A stretch of 20,701 nt of DNA, from NCBI GenBank assembly GCA_934122275.1, contig CAKOWI010000012.1:1-20701 (forward strand). Direction: 5' to 3'. This DNA comes from an uncultured Bacilli bacterium. Its GTDB lineage: Bacteria; Bacillota_I; Bacilli_A; RF39; UBA660. The notes beneath the pieces were generated by a model, which saw only the letters and a program-made list of their open reading frames with translations, was not told where the DNA came from and did no database searches. Made by a program: the position numbers and the translations under genes. Positions 7,749-14,687 of the stretch are shown one piece after another (the first letter of the stretch is position 1; every line of letters starts with the position of its first letter).

Positions 7749-8855
7749 ATGAGTAGAAAGTATGAAGATGAGCTAGGGCTTATAGTAATGAGTAATTGTA
7801 AGGATTTTGGAGATAGCATAGATAAGGCTATTATGAAAAAGAGAAAAACTAAGAAAAGTTTTCAAATACCAGTTGAAGAGGTAAGATTTAACAATGGTGA
7901 AGGAAAAGTTGTAATAAAAGATCAGGTAAGGGATAAGGATTTATACATAATATCAGATGTTGGTAATCATAGTATGACATATAAAATGTATGGATATGAT
8001 AATCATATGAGTCCAGATGATCACTATCAAGATATAAAAAGAGTAATTTGTGCTGCAAGAGGACAAGCTGATAGAATAAACATTGTTATGCCACTTTTAT
8101 ATGAGTCAAGACAACATAGAAGAAAAGGTAGAGAATCTTTAGACTGTGCGGTTGCACTTCAAGAATTACAAGAATTAGGAGTAAAAAATATTATTACATT
8201 TGATGCACATGATATAAACATTCAAAATGCAATTCCTACTAATATGAGTTTTGAGAATTTTTTCCCATCTCATACTATTTTAGAATCTTTTATAAAAAAT
8301 GAAGACTTTGATGTTAAAGATGTTATATTTATTGGACCGGATACTGGTGCAGTAGATAGAGCTAGATATTATGCTAATTTATTTGATGCTAATGTTGGTA
8401 TTTTTCATAAAAGAAGAGATTTAACTAAAATAGTAGATGGAAAAAATCCAATTATTGCACATGAATTTCTTGGTGGTGATTTAAAAGATAAAACTGCTAT
8501 TGTAATTGATGATATGATTGCATCTGGAAGCTCTATTTTAGAGGTTGCTCGTGAAATAAAGAAAAGGGGGGCTAAAAAAATTTATTTAATAGCATCATTT
8601 TCAATGTTTACAAACGGAATTGAAGTGTTTGATGAAGCATATAAAGATAAATATTTTGATTCAATATACTCAACTAATTTAACTTATGTTAATAAAGAAG
8701 CTTTAAAAAAGCCTTGGTTTAAACAAGTGGATTGTTCATCTTTTGCAGCTGAAATAATAGATACATTAAATACAAGTAGTTATATTTCGAAACTAAAAAA
8801 TGGGAAGCAAAAGATTTTAGATATGTTAGAAATGAAAAAAAATGGAGAATTATGA
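7749..8855 (+). CDS. prs: Ribose-phosphate pyrophosphokinase (PRPP synthetase)
   Basis: A 368-aa cytoplasmic enzyme making PRPP from ribose-5-phosphate and ATP, the precursor for purines, pyrimidines, NAD, His and Trp. Visible: the MPLLYESRQHRRKGRESLDC region (ATP/ribose-5-P contacts), DAHD at about residue 155, the catalytic-loop KRRD at about 220, and the PRPP-binding loop VIDDMIASGSSI (about 250-262). The usual loop is DDxxDTGGT; here A-S-G-S-S replaces D-T-G-G-T, as in the divergent longer PRPP synthetases of some Firmicutes. The length, with N- and C-terminal extensions, fits that subgroup better than the 315-aa type. ATG 7749 follows GGAGG; an in-frame TTG at 7737 has no own ribosome site. 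A terminator sits directly upstream. Confidence 0.88.
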   Translation: MSRKYEDELGLIVMSNCKDFGDSIDKAIMKKRKTKKSFQIPVEEVRFNNGEGKVVIKDQVRDKDLYIISDVGNHSMTYKMYGYDNHMSPDDHYQDIKRVICAARGQADRINIVMPLLYESRQHRRKGRESLDCAVALQELQELGVKNIITFDAHDINIQNAIPTNMSFENFFPSHTILESFIKNEDFDVKDVIFIGPDTGAVDRARYYANLFDANVGIFHKRRDLTKIVDGKNPIIAHEFLGGDLKDKTAIVIDDMIASGSSILEVAREIKKRGAKKIYLIASFSMFTNGIEVFDEAYKDKYFDSIYSTNLTYVNKEALKKPWFKQVDCSSFAAEIIDTLNTSSYISKLKNGKQKILDMLEMKKNGEL

Positions 8856-8877
8856 TGTTAATTCTTCTTTTTTGTAG

Positions 8878-8883
8878 TATAAT
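8878..8883 (+). promoter_or_regulatory. -10 box for the thioredoxin-PH gene pair
   Basis: A perfect TATAAT lies 30 nt before ATG 8913. No convincing -35 is seen at 16-18 nt, so this is a partial promoter call. It may start a short-leader transcript for 8913-9958. Confidence 0.35.
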
Positions 8884-8912
8884 ATTTATATTATTTGAAA
8901 GGAAGTGTTTAT

Positions 8913-9509
8913 ATGACAAACATACTACTTATTATTGTATTAGTTATTGCAGTTATAACAATGATTAGTTCAGTATTAACTACTGTCTTAGTAGTAAGTA
9001 AATCAAAAGAAAAGGATTTAGTTGCTAAGGTGTTAAAGATTTTAGGTGTTATTTTAGGTGTAATTATAGTAATTGCTTTAGCAGTTGGTGTTTCTTTTGT
9101 TAAAGGTGATAAAGGCTCTAGCAAAAATACTACAACTCAAAATGTATCTTTAAGTGATGCAGGATTCAATGAAGTTGATATAGATAAGTATATAGAATTA
9201 ACAAAATCATCTGATAAAAACATTATATTAATTGCAAGACCAACTTGTGGTTATTGTGAAGCATTTACACCAATATTAAAGCAAGTTTCTGAAGATATGA
9301 ACTTAACAATTAACTACGTTAATACTGATAGCTTTTCTAGTGATGATTGGACTACTTTTAAAAATTCATTTGAATATTTAAGTGGTGATGAGTGGGGTAC
9401 TCCATTAGTATTAATAGTTAAAAATGGTGAGATAGTAGATAAAAATAATGGATATGTAGAAGCAAATACTATAAAATCATTTTTTGAAAAAAATGGCTTT
9501 GGTGAATAA
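8913..9509 (+). CDS. Membrane-anchored thioredoxin-like protein
   Basis: A 198-aa protein with two N-terminal membrane helices (about 3-28 and 42-66), a short Lys/Ser-rich linker, and a thioredoxin-fold domain (about 77-198). The redox motif is CGYC at 112-115 within RPTCGYCEAF, and the cis-proline is in EWGTPLVLIVKNG. It should act in thiol-disulfide exchange on one face of the membrane; with two helices the domain is probably on the same side as the N-terminus. The substrate is unknown. CxYC with a preceding Pro-Thr recalls bacteriocin-accessory or TlpA-like thioredoxins rather than housekeeping TrxA (WCGPC). The start at 8913 follows GAAAGGAAG; a TTG at 8895 is less likely. The next gene begins 2 nt after the stop, so both are one operon. 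Confidence 0.82.
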   Translation: MTNILLIIVLVIAVITMISSVLTTVLVVSKSKEKDLVAKVLKILGVILGVIIVIALAVGVSFVKGDKGSSKNTTTQNVSLSDAGFNEVDIDKYIELTKSSDKNIILIARPTCGYCEAFTPILKQVSEDMNLTINYVNTDSFSSDDWTTFKNSFEYLSGDEWGTPLVLIVKNGEIVDKNNGYVEANTIKSFFEKNGFGE

Positions 9510-9511
9510 TT

Positions 9512-9958
9512 ATGGATCATGATGTATATAAGAGCTGTTTAGATTTTAAAAGAAAGTATCCATCAACTATTGCTTGGAGGATAAAAAAACATGCTAATGT
9601 TATACAATCTTATTTAGATGATGATGAAGTTGTATTGTATTCTTTTGTAGGTCAAAAAAATACTCATTTTTATGAAATATTTTTTACTACTGCTATAGTT
9701 TTAACTAATAAAAGAATGCTTTTAGGTAGAAAAAGATTTATAGGGGAGTACTATGCTGCCATAACTCCAGATATGTTAAATGATTTTGAAATAAAGAAAA
9801 ATCTTTTATGGGGTTCAGTTGAAATAGATACAATAAAGGAAACCTTTGTCATATCTAATTTAGCTAAAAAAGCACTTCCAGAAATAGAAGATGCAATATC
9901 TAAATATCTTGTAGATGAAAAAATGAAATGCTTAAAACATGGTAATAAAAAAATTTGA
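9512..9958 (+). CDS. Bacterial PH-domain protein
   Basis: A 148-aa soluble protein. The central stretch, with VVLYSFVGQKN, FFTTAIVLTNKRMLLGRKRFIGEYY and a later LWGSVEIDTIKETFVISNL, has the alternating strand pattern and the TNKR-type turn of bacterial pleckstrin-homology domains, and a C-terminal helix follows. No catalytic motif or membrane helix is visible. It starts 2 nt after the membrane thioredoxin gene and is followed by a strong terminator, so the pair forms a small operon and the two may act together at the membrane. The function is otherwise unknown. Confidence 0.65.
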   Translation: MDHDVYKSCLDFKRKYPSTIAWRIKKHANVIQSYLDDDEVVLYSFVGQKNTHFYEIFFTTAIVLTNKRMLLGRKRFIGEYYAAITPDMLNDFEIKKNLLWGSVEIDTIKETFVISNLAKKALPEIEDAISKYLVDEKMKCLKHGNKKI

Positions 9959-9962
9959 ATTT

Positions 9963-9994
9963 AACTCTGTTTCAATAATTGAATCAGAGTTTTT
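9963..9994 (+). terminator. Intrinsic terminator after the PH-domain gene
   Basis: AACTCTGTTTCAA (9963-9975) pairs with TTGAATCAGAGTT (9979-9991) over 13 positions with one mismatch and a TAA loop, followed by T residues to 9994. Confidence 0.8.
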
Positions 9995-10068
9995 AATTAC
10001 ATATTAAAAAAATAATTATATTTAATCTTTATTTAATAAATGTATTATATATTATGATGGTGATGGTT

Positions 10069-10137
10069 ATGAAGATTTTAATAATAGAAGATGAAAAGTC
10101 TATAGCAGATGCAATTAGAACTGATAGAGGTGGCTGA
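10069..10137 (+). pseudogene. Truncated response regulator (5' fragment)
   Basis: After a ribosome site GGTGATGG, the frame begins MKILIIEDEKSIADAI, the classic N-terminus of an OmpR-type response-regulator receiver domain with its acidic pair (Glu-Asp). It then runs into unrelated residues and a TGA at codon 23. The phospho-acceptor Asp, the rest of the receiver and the DNA-binding domain are absent. The family is normally about 220-230 aa. The break lies near 10119-10137 and the next sequence belongs to a surface protein, so a deletion removed the remainder and presumably any partner kinase. Confidence 0.75.
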
Positions 10138-10166
10138 AAAGTTACCGTAAATAAATGTACATATAA

Positions 10167-10676
10167 ACTACGAGTAAAGGCTCACCTGTTATTTATTCAA
10201 CTGCAGATGTAAGTGTTAGTAATGCTAAACTTATATCTAATGCATCAGAAGGAGTAGTAATAGAAGGAAAAAATAGTGTTAAGTTAGATAATGTTACTTT
10301 AACTGATACTAATAATGAATTAGTAAATAATGATAGTGAGGGTAATTTTATAAGAATTCAAAAAGATTCTTGGGGAAATAGTGGTAGTAATGGTGGCAGT
10401 GTTACTCTTACACTAACTAATCAAAAGGCAAATGGTAATATAGTAGTAGACTCTATTTCGTCTCTTAATATGAACTTAGAAAATGCCTCTTATTATGAAG
10501 GAGCAATTAATAAAGATAATACAGCTAAAAGTATTAGTATAAAGTTAGATAAAAATTCAAAAATAAAGTTAACTTCTGATAGCTATATAACTTCATTAGA
10601 CAATGCTGATACAACTAATAGCAATATAGATTTTAATGGTTACAAATTATATGTTAATAACGTATCCATTAATTAG
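10167..10676 (+). pseudogene. C-terminal remnant of a secreted repeat/carbohydrate-binding-domain protein
   Basis: The frame is open from 10167 to a TAG at 10676 but has no start until an internal ATG at 10470. The residues (KGSPVIYSTADVSVSNA, ASEGVVIEGKNSVKLDNVTL, GNFIRIQKDSWGNSGSNGG, NIDFNGYKLYVNN) match the right-handed beta-helix-like tail of large secreted proteins annotated as carbohydrate-binding-domain proteins in gut Firmicutes. The N-terminus and signal peptide are missing. From memory of the family, a stretch of several tens of residues is also missing between TDTNNEL and VNNDSEGNF, in frame. In-frame read-through from the response regulator fragment is blocked by stops at 10135 and 10164. 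A terminator follows at once. Confidence 0.7.
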
Positions 10677-10680
10677 TATT

Positions 10681-10722
10681 AAAACACTTATTATAAACCA
10701 ACGTTTTAATAGGTGTTTTTTT
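10681..10722 (+). terminator. Intrinsic terminator after the surface-protein remnant
   Basis: AAAACACTTATTA (10681-10693) pairs over 13 bp, with one G·U, with TAATAGGTGTTTT (10707-10719), followed by T residues to 10722. Confidence 0.8.
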
Positions 10723-10737
10723 GATGAAAAAAACTGG

Positions 10738-10766
10738 TTGCTAAATTAAAAATCATACTGTATAAT
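10738..10766 (+). promoter_or_regulatory. Promoter of the sortase-substrate operon
   Basis: TTGCTA (10738-10743), 17 nt, TATAAT (10761-10766), followed by AGGAGG and a GTG start at 10791. Confidence 0.65.
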
Positions 10767-10790
10767 TAAGTTAGAATAGGAGGAAAGTTA

Positions 10791-12278
10791 GTGAAAGTAC
10801 GCAAAAAAATTATAGGATTTTTAACTTTGATTATATCTTTTATGTTTTTACTAGGTAATGTTTCAGCTACCGAAAACAAAGAAGAATTAATCAAAAAAAT
10901 TGCACCAGATGGAAAAAATGCAGTATTTAAGATGAAAAGACCGTCATCAATAATTGAAGGAGACTTTAATGTAAATGGATATGTTAATAACTTATTTAAC
11001 GTAGATGGATATTACATTCAGTCAGCATGTTTATCAGAACCTTATGAAGACTGTATAGTTGAAATTTACACTAAAGATTATTCTGAAACATATGATCCAG
11101 AATTAAGAAAGTCAGTTCCAGTATCAGGATGGAAAGGTGTTTATAATATAAAGGTTACTTATGATGAACCAAAAGAAAATGCTACTATTAACAATTACAT
11201 AAATAAACTTAATAAGTTTGATTCTATGGATCCAAAAACTTATTATGTAGTAGAAGATTTATCATTAATTAATTATTATTTAACTAGTAATAACTCTGAA
11301 TTATGGAATCATGGTGCTTCAGGAAGAGCATTAAGATATAGTAATATAAATGATGTAACTAAAGGTTCTAATATGACATACTTTTTAGATATTAGAGCAG
11401 GAAATCAAGATGAAACATTGATGTATGAATCTGCTTTTGGACCAATGAGTGTATTTTATAATGGATATTCTTATGGAGCTAGAGAAGAGGGAATATATTT
11501 AAAAAGAGTAATTTATATTCCAAAAGATACAAACAATAATCCTAAAGATTATGCATTAGCAGCTCAAAAAAGAATTAGTGAATACTTAGAAGACTCTAGT
11601 TTAGTTAAAGTTACTTATGGTGGAACACTAAGTTCATTAGGAGAATATAGTGAAGATGTTGATTATCCAGTTCAAAGTGATGATGGTAATTATTACAATG
11701 TTACAGTTGGAAAAAGAACATATAAATTTTATGTAATAAAAGCAGATAGTAGTTTATTAGTTAATCCAACTTATATTAGTACTGATATTAATTCTAATAT
11801 AGAAGTAACAAGTGATAATTCTAGTATACCTTTAGATACAGCATTAACGGTAAACGAATTAAGTGATAGCACTATTTCAGAGAAAATAGGAACTCAAAAT
11901 TATAAGTTATATGATATTAACTTATATTCAAGTGCTAAAAATTCTAAAATTGAAAAGTTAGATAATGGTAAATTCTTGGTAAAAATACCTATACCAAGTA
12001 ATTTAAATGAAAAAAATTTAGTAGTTTATTATATACCAAGTAGTGGTGAGAAAGAAGCACACGAAGTTACTGTAAAAGATGGATATGCTTCATTTGAAAC
12101 AGATCATTTTAGTACGTACGTGTTAGCTGAAAAAGTAAGTACTGAAACAGAAAGTAATACTATTAAAAATCCGAATACTTTCGATAATATAGCTTTATAT
12201 GTATCATCTATGATTTTAAGTTTTACTGGTTTAATTTGTGCAGTACTATATTTAAGAAGAAAAAAGAAAACTAATTAG
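10791..12278 (+). CDS. Secreted cell-wall protein with NPNTFD sortase motif
   Basis: A 495-aa surface protein. A signal peptide (Lys/Arg then a hydrophobic core, probable cleavage after NVSA near 26) starts it. At the C-terminus the sorting signal reads NPNTFD (460-465), a membrane helix (about 467-488) and RRKKK. The NPxT form is what class B sortases cut, and a class B sortase gene follows directly. Residues about 375-450 (INLYSS, FLVKIPIPSNLNEKNLVVYYIPSSG, DGYASFETDHFSTYVLAEK) form the membrane-proximal beta domain common in clostridial wall proteins. The N-terminal 350 residues show no catalytic motif I recognise. Three Cys in the mature N-terminal region or near the tail are not obviously paired. 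GTG is the start, preceded by AGGAGG at good spacing. It is probably covalently linked to peptidoglycan and expressed from its own promoter. Confidence 0.8.
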   Translation: MKVRKKIIGFLTLIISFMFLLGNVSATENKEELIKKIAPDGKNAVFKMKRPSSIIEGDFNVNGYVNNLFNVDGYYIQSACLSEPYEDCIVEIYTKDYSETYDPELRKSVPVSGWKGVYNIKVTYDEPKENATINNYINKLNKFDSMDPKTYYVVEDLSLINYYLTSNNSELWNHGASGRALRYSNINDVTKGSNMTYFLDIRAGNQDETLMYESAFGPMSVFYNGYSYGAREEGIYLKRVIYIPKDTNNNPKDYALAAQKRISEYLEDSSLVKVTYGGTLSSLGEYSEDVDYPVQSDDGNYYNVTVGKRTYKFYVIKADSSLLVNPTYISTDINSNIEVTSDNSSIPLDTALTVNELSDSTISEKIGTQNYKLYDINLYSSAKNSKIEKLDNGKFLVKIPIPSNLNEKNLVVYYIPSSGEKEAHEVTVKDGYASFETDHFSTYVLAEKVSTETESNTIKNPNTFDNIALYVSSMILSFTGLICAVLYLRRKKKTN

Positions 12279-12285
12279 TATACAT

Positions 12286-12312
12286 TGGGCTAGCTGTTGC
12301 TAGTCTATTTTT
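12286..12312 (+). terminator. Intergenic terminator/attenuator between substrate and sortase
   Basis: TGGGCTAGC (12286-12294) and GCTAGTCTA (12299-12307) pair over 9 positions, including G·U, around a TGTT tetraloop, followed by TTTTT. The sortase ribosome site GAGG follows immediately. It should lower sortase expression relative to its substrate. Confidence 0.6.
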
Positions 12313-12322
12313 GAGGTTATAT

Positions 12323-13069
12323 ATGAAAAGAAAATATAAATTAAAAAATTGGGTAGTAATATGTTTTATAATTATTTGTTTATCTATATTTATTTATTCT
12401 GTTTATAATATATACAATTGGAAAAAAGACGTTAATGATAATGATGATGTTGTAAAAAAAATAGATGATTCTATAAAAATAATTAAAGATGAGAAGACAA
12501 ATGAAGATAAATATGATATAGATTTTGAAACTTTGAAAAATGAAAATAGTGATACTGTTGCGTATTTAAGTGTAAATGGTACTAATATCAACTATGTAGT
12601 TGTAAAAGCTAAAGATAATGATTATTATTTAAAACATAATTTTAATAAGAAGTATAATGTGGCAGGTTGGATATTTGCTGATTATAAAAATAAATTTGAT
12701 AATACTGATAAAAACATAGTTATATATGGTCATAATACAAAAAACGGAAGCATGTTTGGTTCTATGAAAAATATTTTAAAAAAGTCATGGCAAGAAAATG
12801 AAGATAATTTAAATATAACTTTGGTAACTCAAAGTGGAACTTACATTTATAAAGTTTTCTCTGTTTATAGTATTGTACCAGAAGATTATTATATAAATAC
12901 AGAGTTTAATAGTAATGAAGAGTATACTAAGTTTTTAAATACGATCAAATCTAGATCTATTTATGATTTTAAAACTAATTTAAATGGAAATGATACAATA
13001 CTTACATTATCAACTTGTGCTTTAAATGGAACTAGAAGGGTAGTACTCCATGCTAAAAAAGTAAATTAA
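12323..13069 (+). CDS. Class B sortase
   Basis: A 248-aa membrane-bound cysteine transpeptidase that cuts sorting signals and links the protein to the cell wall. One N-terminal membrane helix (about 10-30) precedes the catalytic domain (about 65-248). Class B hallmarks are present: DTVAYLSVNGTNINYVVV, DYYLKHNF, AGWIFADY, then catalytic His137 in IYGHN, GSMFGSMKN, catalytic Cys232 in TLSTC, and the Arg at 238/239 in NGTRRVVLHAK. Normal length for SrtB. ATG 12323 follows GAGGT with proper spacing; an in-frame TTG at 12311 lies inside the ribosome site and is unlikely. It is downstream of its likely substrate, which carries NPNTFD. No haem-uptake (isd-like) genes are near, so a role in iron acquisition is not implied. 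Confidence 0.92.
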   Translation: MKRKYKLKNWVVICFIIICLSIFIYSVYNIYNWKKDVNDNDDVVKKIDDSIKIIKDEKTNEDKYDIDFETLKNENSDTVAYLSVNGTNINYVVVKAKDNDYYLKHNFNKKYNVAGWIFADYKNKFDNTDKNIVIYGHNTKNGSMFGSMKNILKKSWQENEDNLNITLVTQSGTYIYKVFSVYSIVPEDYYINTEFNSNEEYTKFLNTIKSRSIYDFKTNLNGNDTILTLSTCALNGTRRVVLHAKKVN

Positions 13070-13074
13070 CCATA

Positions 13075-13102
13075 TTTACTTTTTTAAATTTTAGAGTACA
13101 AT
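13075..13102 (+). promoter_or_regulatory. Probable promoter of the folT leader
   Basis: TTTACT (13075-13080), 16 nt, TACAAT (13097-13102). It is the best candidate to drive the THF riboswitch and folT, giving a leader of roughly 240 nt. Confidence 0.4.
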
Positions 13103-13122
13103 ACATTTAGAAGGTGATTATT

Positions 13123-13170
13123 ATGCGAAAATGTATTTCCCTAATATTCGGTAGATTGAAGTTCTTCTAA
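13123..13170 (+). CDS. Possible 15-codon leader ORF or gene-start remnant
   Basis: A good ribosome site (AAGGTGAT) precedes an ATG that opens only 15 codons (MRKCISLIFGRLKFF) before TAA, just ahead of the THF riboswitch. It may be the 5' stump of a deleted gene, a leader peptide, or chance. No family recognised. Confidence 0.18.
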   Translation: MRKCISLIFGRLKFF

Positions 13171-13196
13171 ATCCTTCTTTCTTTAAATTTAATATG

Positions 13197-13289
13197 TTAG
13201 AGTAGAAAATAAATAGTTAAGACTCATAAGACGGGAAGTTGTTTATGAGGCAAGATATTTTTCGCTTATATATTTTTGCATTCCGCTAA
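13197..13289 (+). promoter_or_regulatory. Tetrahydrofolate (THF) riboswitch
   Basis: The element keeps the landmarks of the folT-type THF aptamer in order: TTAGAGTAG at the 5' end, GTTAAG, a P3 stem CTCATAA (13223-13229)/TTATGAG (13243-13249) enclosing ACGGGAAG, then GCAAGA, an AT-rich return strand pairing with AAAATAAATA, and the 3' signature TTGCATTCCGC. P1 closes with TTAG (13197-13200) and CTAA (13286-13289). It lies upstream of a FolT-like transporter gene, the usual partner of this class, and a terminator hairpin follows. Ligand binding is inferred from these motifs. Confidence 0.8.
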
Positions 13290-13309
13290 TGAATTACACA
13301 AGATATTAT

Positions 13310-13350
13310 AATCCTGTTTTTTCATGCGGAAAAGAGAAAGGATTTTTTTT
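13310..13350 (+). terminator. Riboswitch expression platform: terminator overlapping the folT ribosome site
   Basis: AATCCT (13310-13315) pairs with AGGATT (13339-13344), and TTTTTC (13318-13323) with GGAAAA (13328-13333), with an asymmetric internal loop. Eight T residues end at 13350, one base before the folT ATG. The 3' arm contains the AAAGGA ribosome site, so folding could stop both transcription and translation. Confidence 0.6.
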
Positions 13351-13755
13351 ATGAACAAACAAAAAAGAATATTATTATGTGCACTTTTTATTTCATCATG
13401 TGTTGTACTTGCAAGATTTTTATCAGTTAGAACACCAATTATTACTGTTGGATTTTCATTTGTACCTATTATGTTGTGTGCTATTATTTTAGGACCTAAA
13501 TATAGTGCTTTTGTATCTACAATAAGTGATATTTTAGGTGCATTGTTGTTTCCGACAGGAAGTTATTTTTTTGGATTTACCATTACGTCTTTTTTAACTG
13601 GATTAACATATGGTTTATTTTTGCATAGAAAGATATTTAAACTTGATAAGGAATTTTTTATAAGACTTGTTATAAGTACGTTAATAGTTACGGTAGCTTA
13701 TAATGGTATTTTAAATACTTTATGGATTATTATTAGGATTATCAATTGGTTGTAA
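13351..13755 (+). CDS. folT: FolT-like folate ECF transporter S component, C-terminally truncated
   Basis: A membrane substrate-binding (S) subunit for folate uptake that would pair with a shared energising ECF module encoded elsewhere. The sequence starts MNKQKRILLCALFISSCVVL and includes RTPIITVGFSFVPIMLCAIILGP, DILGALLFPTGSYFFGFTITSFLTGLTYG and the late NGILNTLW motif, all typical of FolT. The ORF ends at 134 aa, whereas the family is about 165-180 aa, so the last helix and its conserved tail are missing. Right after the TAA, the adjacent frame stays open to 13810 (GLSIGCNVIGIILAASYASN), a hydrophobic tail that does not look like FolT; this marks a deletion or frameshift junction near 13725-13745. 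ATG 13351 is preferred over 13324 because AGAAAGGA precedes it. A THF riboswitch controls it. The truncated product may be inactive. Confidence 0.75.
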   Translation: MNKQKRILLCALFISSCVVLARFLSVRTPIITVGFSFVPIMLCAIILGPKYSAFVSTISDILGALLFPTGSYFFGFTITSFLTGLTYGLFLHRKIFKLDKEFFIRLVISTLIVTVAYNGILNTLWIIIRIINWL

Positions 13756-13824
13756 TGTTATTGGTATAATTTTAGCAGCTTCTTATGCATCAAATAATAA
13801 TGTTAAATAAAAATATATATTACA

Positions 13825-13856
13825 AAGCAGACTAATTAAAAAGGTTTGTTTTTTTT
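13825..13856 (+). terminator. Intrinsic terminator after folT
   Basis: AAGCAGACT (13825-13833) pairs with GGTTTGTTT (13843-13851) with three G·U pairs, followed by T residues to 13856. Confidence 0.5.
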
Positions 13857-13857
13857 A

Positions 13858-13866
13858 TGTTATAAT
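13858..13866 (+). promoter_or_regulatory. Extended -10 promoter of the nitroreductase gene
   Basis: TGTTATAAT: a perfect TATAAT with an upstream TG, typical of extended -10 promoters. No good -35 is seen; the folT terminator T-run overlaps the region. Gene start is 44 nt downstream. Confidence 0.5.
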
Positions 13867-13909
13867 TTATTTAAGTTATAGATAAAAAGTAATTTATAAA
13901 GGAGGAAAT

Positions 13910-14440
13910 ATGGATTTTTTAGAATTAGTAGAAGAGAGGTATTCTTGTAGGAGTTTTTCTACGAAAGAAGTAGAAAAAGAAAAAATAGAAAAAATTTTGA
14001 AGGCCGCAAAATTAGCTCCAACAGCCAGAAACTTACAACCTCAAAGGATACTGGTGTTAACCCGAAAAGAACAATTAGAAAAATTAAAAGGATGCACATC
14101 ATATGGTTGGAATGCACCGGTTATTATGATAATTTTTTATGATAAATCAGTTTCTTATAAAAGAGATAAATATGATAATAAAGAATTTGGAGATATTGAT
14201 GGCAGTATAGTAACTACACATATGATGTTAGAAGCACAAAACTTAGGATTAGGAACAACTTATATTGGTTCTTTTGATCCAGATAAATTAATAGAAATTT
14301 ACAAAGTACCTCAAAATTTAATTCCTGTTGCAATATTACCAATCGGATATCCTTCTGAAGAGGCAAAACCAAGCAAATTACATTCTAAGAGAAATAAAAT
14401 TGCTGAATTTGTTTACTGGAATAAAATTAATGATAAATAA
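13910..14440 (+). CDS. Nitroreductase-family flavoprotein
   Basis: A 176-aa FMN-dependent NAD(P)H oxidoreductase of the nitroreductase fold. Motifs: RYSCRSF at about residues 9-15 (FMN phosphate site), LAPTARNLQPQRILVL (about 35-50), the DGSIVTTHMMLEAQNLGLGTTYIG segment (about 97-120) and the closing AILPIGYP. This length and the SCRSF start suit the small nitroreductase group that reduces quinones or nitro compounds; the natural substrate cannot be told. An AAGGAGG ribosome site precedes ATG. It stands as a single-gene unit with its own promoter and a weak terminator downstream. Confidence 0.88.
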   Translation: MDFLELVEERYSCRSFSTKEVEKEKIEKILKAAKLAPTARNLQPQRILVLTRKEQLEKLKGCTSYGWNAPVIMIIFYDKSVSYKRDKYDNKEFGDIDGSIVTTHMMLEAQNLGLGTTYIGSFDPDKLIEIYKVPQNLIPVAILPIGYPSEEAKPSKLHSKRNKIAEFVYWNKINDK

Positions 14441-14472
14441 ATATTACATATTTTAATTAAGTTGGAAGAATT

Positions 14473-14526
14473 AAAAACATAATTAATGTAACTAATCTTA
14501 ATTTAGATTTAATTATATATGTTTTT
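14473..14526 (+). terminator. Possible terminator after the nitroreductase gene
   Basis: AAAAACATA (14473-14481) pairs with TATGTTTTT (14518-14526), and the inner ATTAA/TTAAT extends it past a 4-nt bulge; the loop is long (about 22 nt). The rest of 14527-14630 is AT-rich with no gene that I can see. Confidence 0.4.
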
Positions 14527-14630
14527 ATATGTACAATGATAGTTATAGTATAGGAAGTGAAAAGTAAGTACATATCTTTTAAAAATGTTGTTCAAACTAG
14601 TTAAGATTGATAATTTAGTGAATTTGATTA

Positions 14631-14659
14631 TTGAAAAAAATTTAAAAAAATAGTATAAT
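14631..14659 (+). promoter_or_regulatory. Promoter of the MATE gene
   Basis: TTGAAA (14631-14636), 17 nt, TATAAT (14654-14659). It produces a leader of about 85 nt that contains a small stem (CTAC/GTAG at 14665-14679 with an AAGACGA loop) and then a full terminator. Confidence 0.65.
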
Positions 14660-14687
14660 TCTAACTACAAGACGAGTAGCTTTCAAG

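Noticed and set aside
14661..14680. Guanidine-II (mini-ykkC)-like hairpin with an ACGA loop ahead of the MATE gene
   Set aside because: Only one stem with this loop is present and it is short; the class needs two ACGR hairpins.
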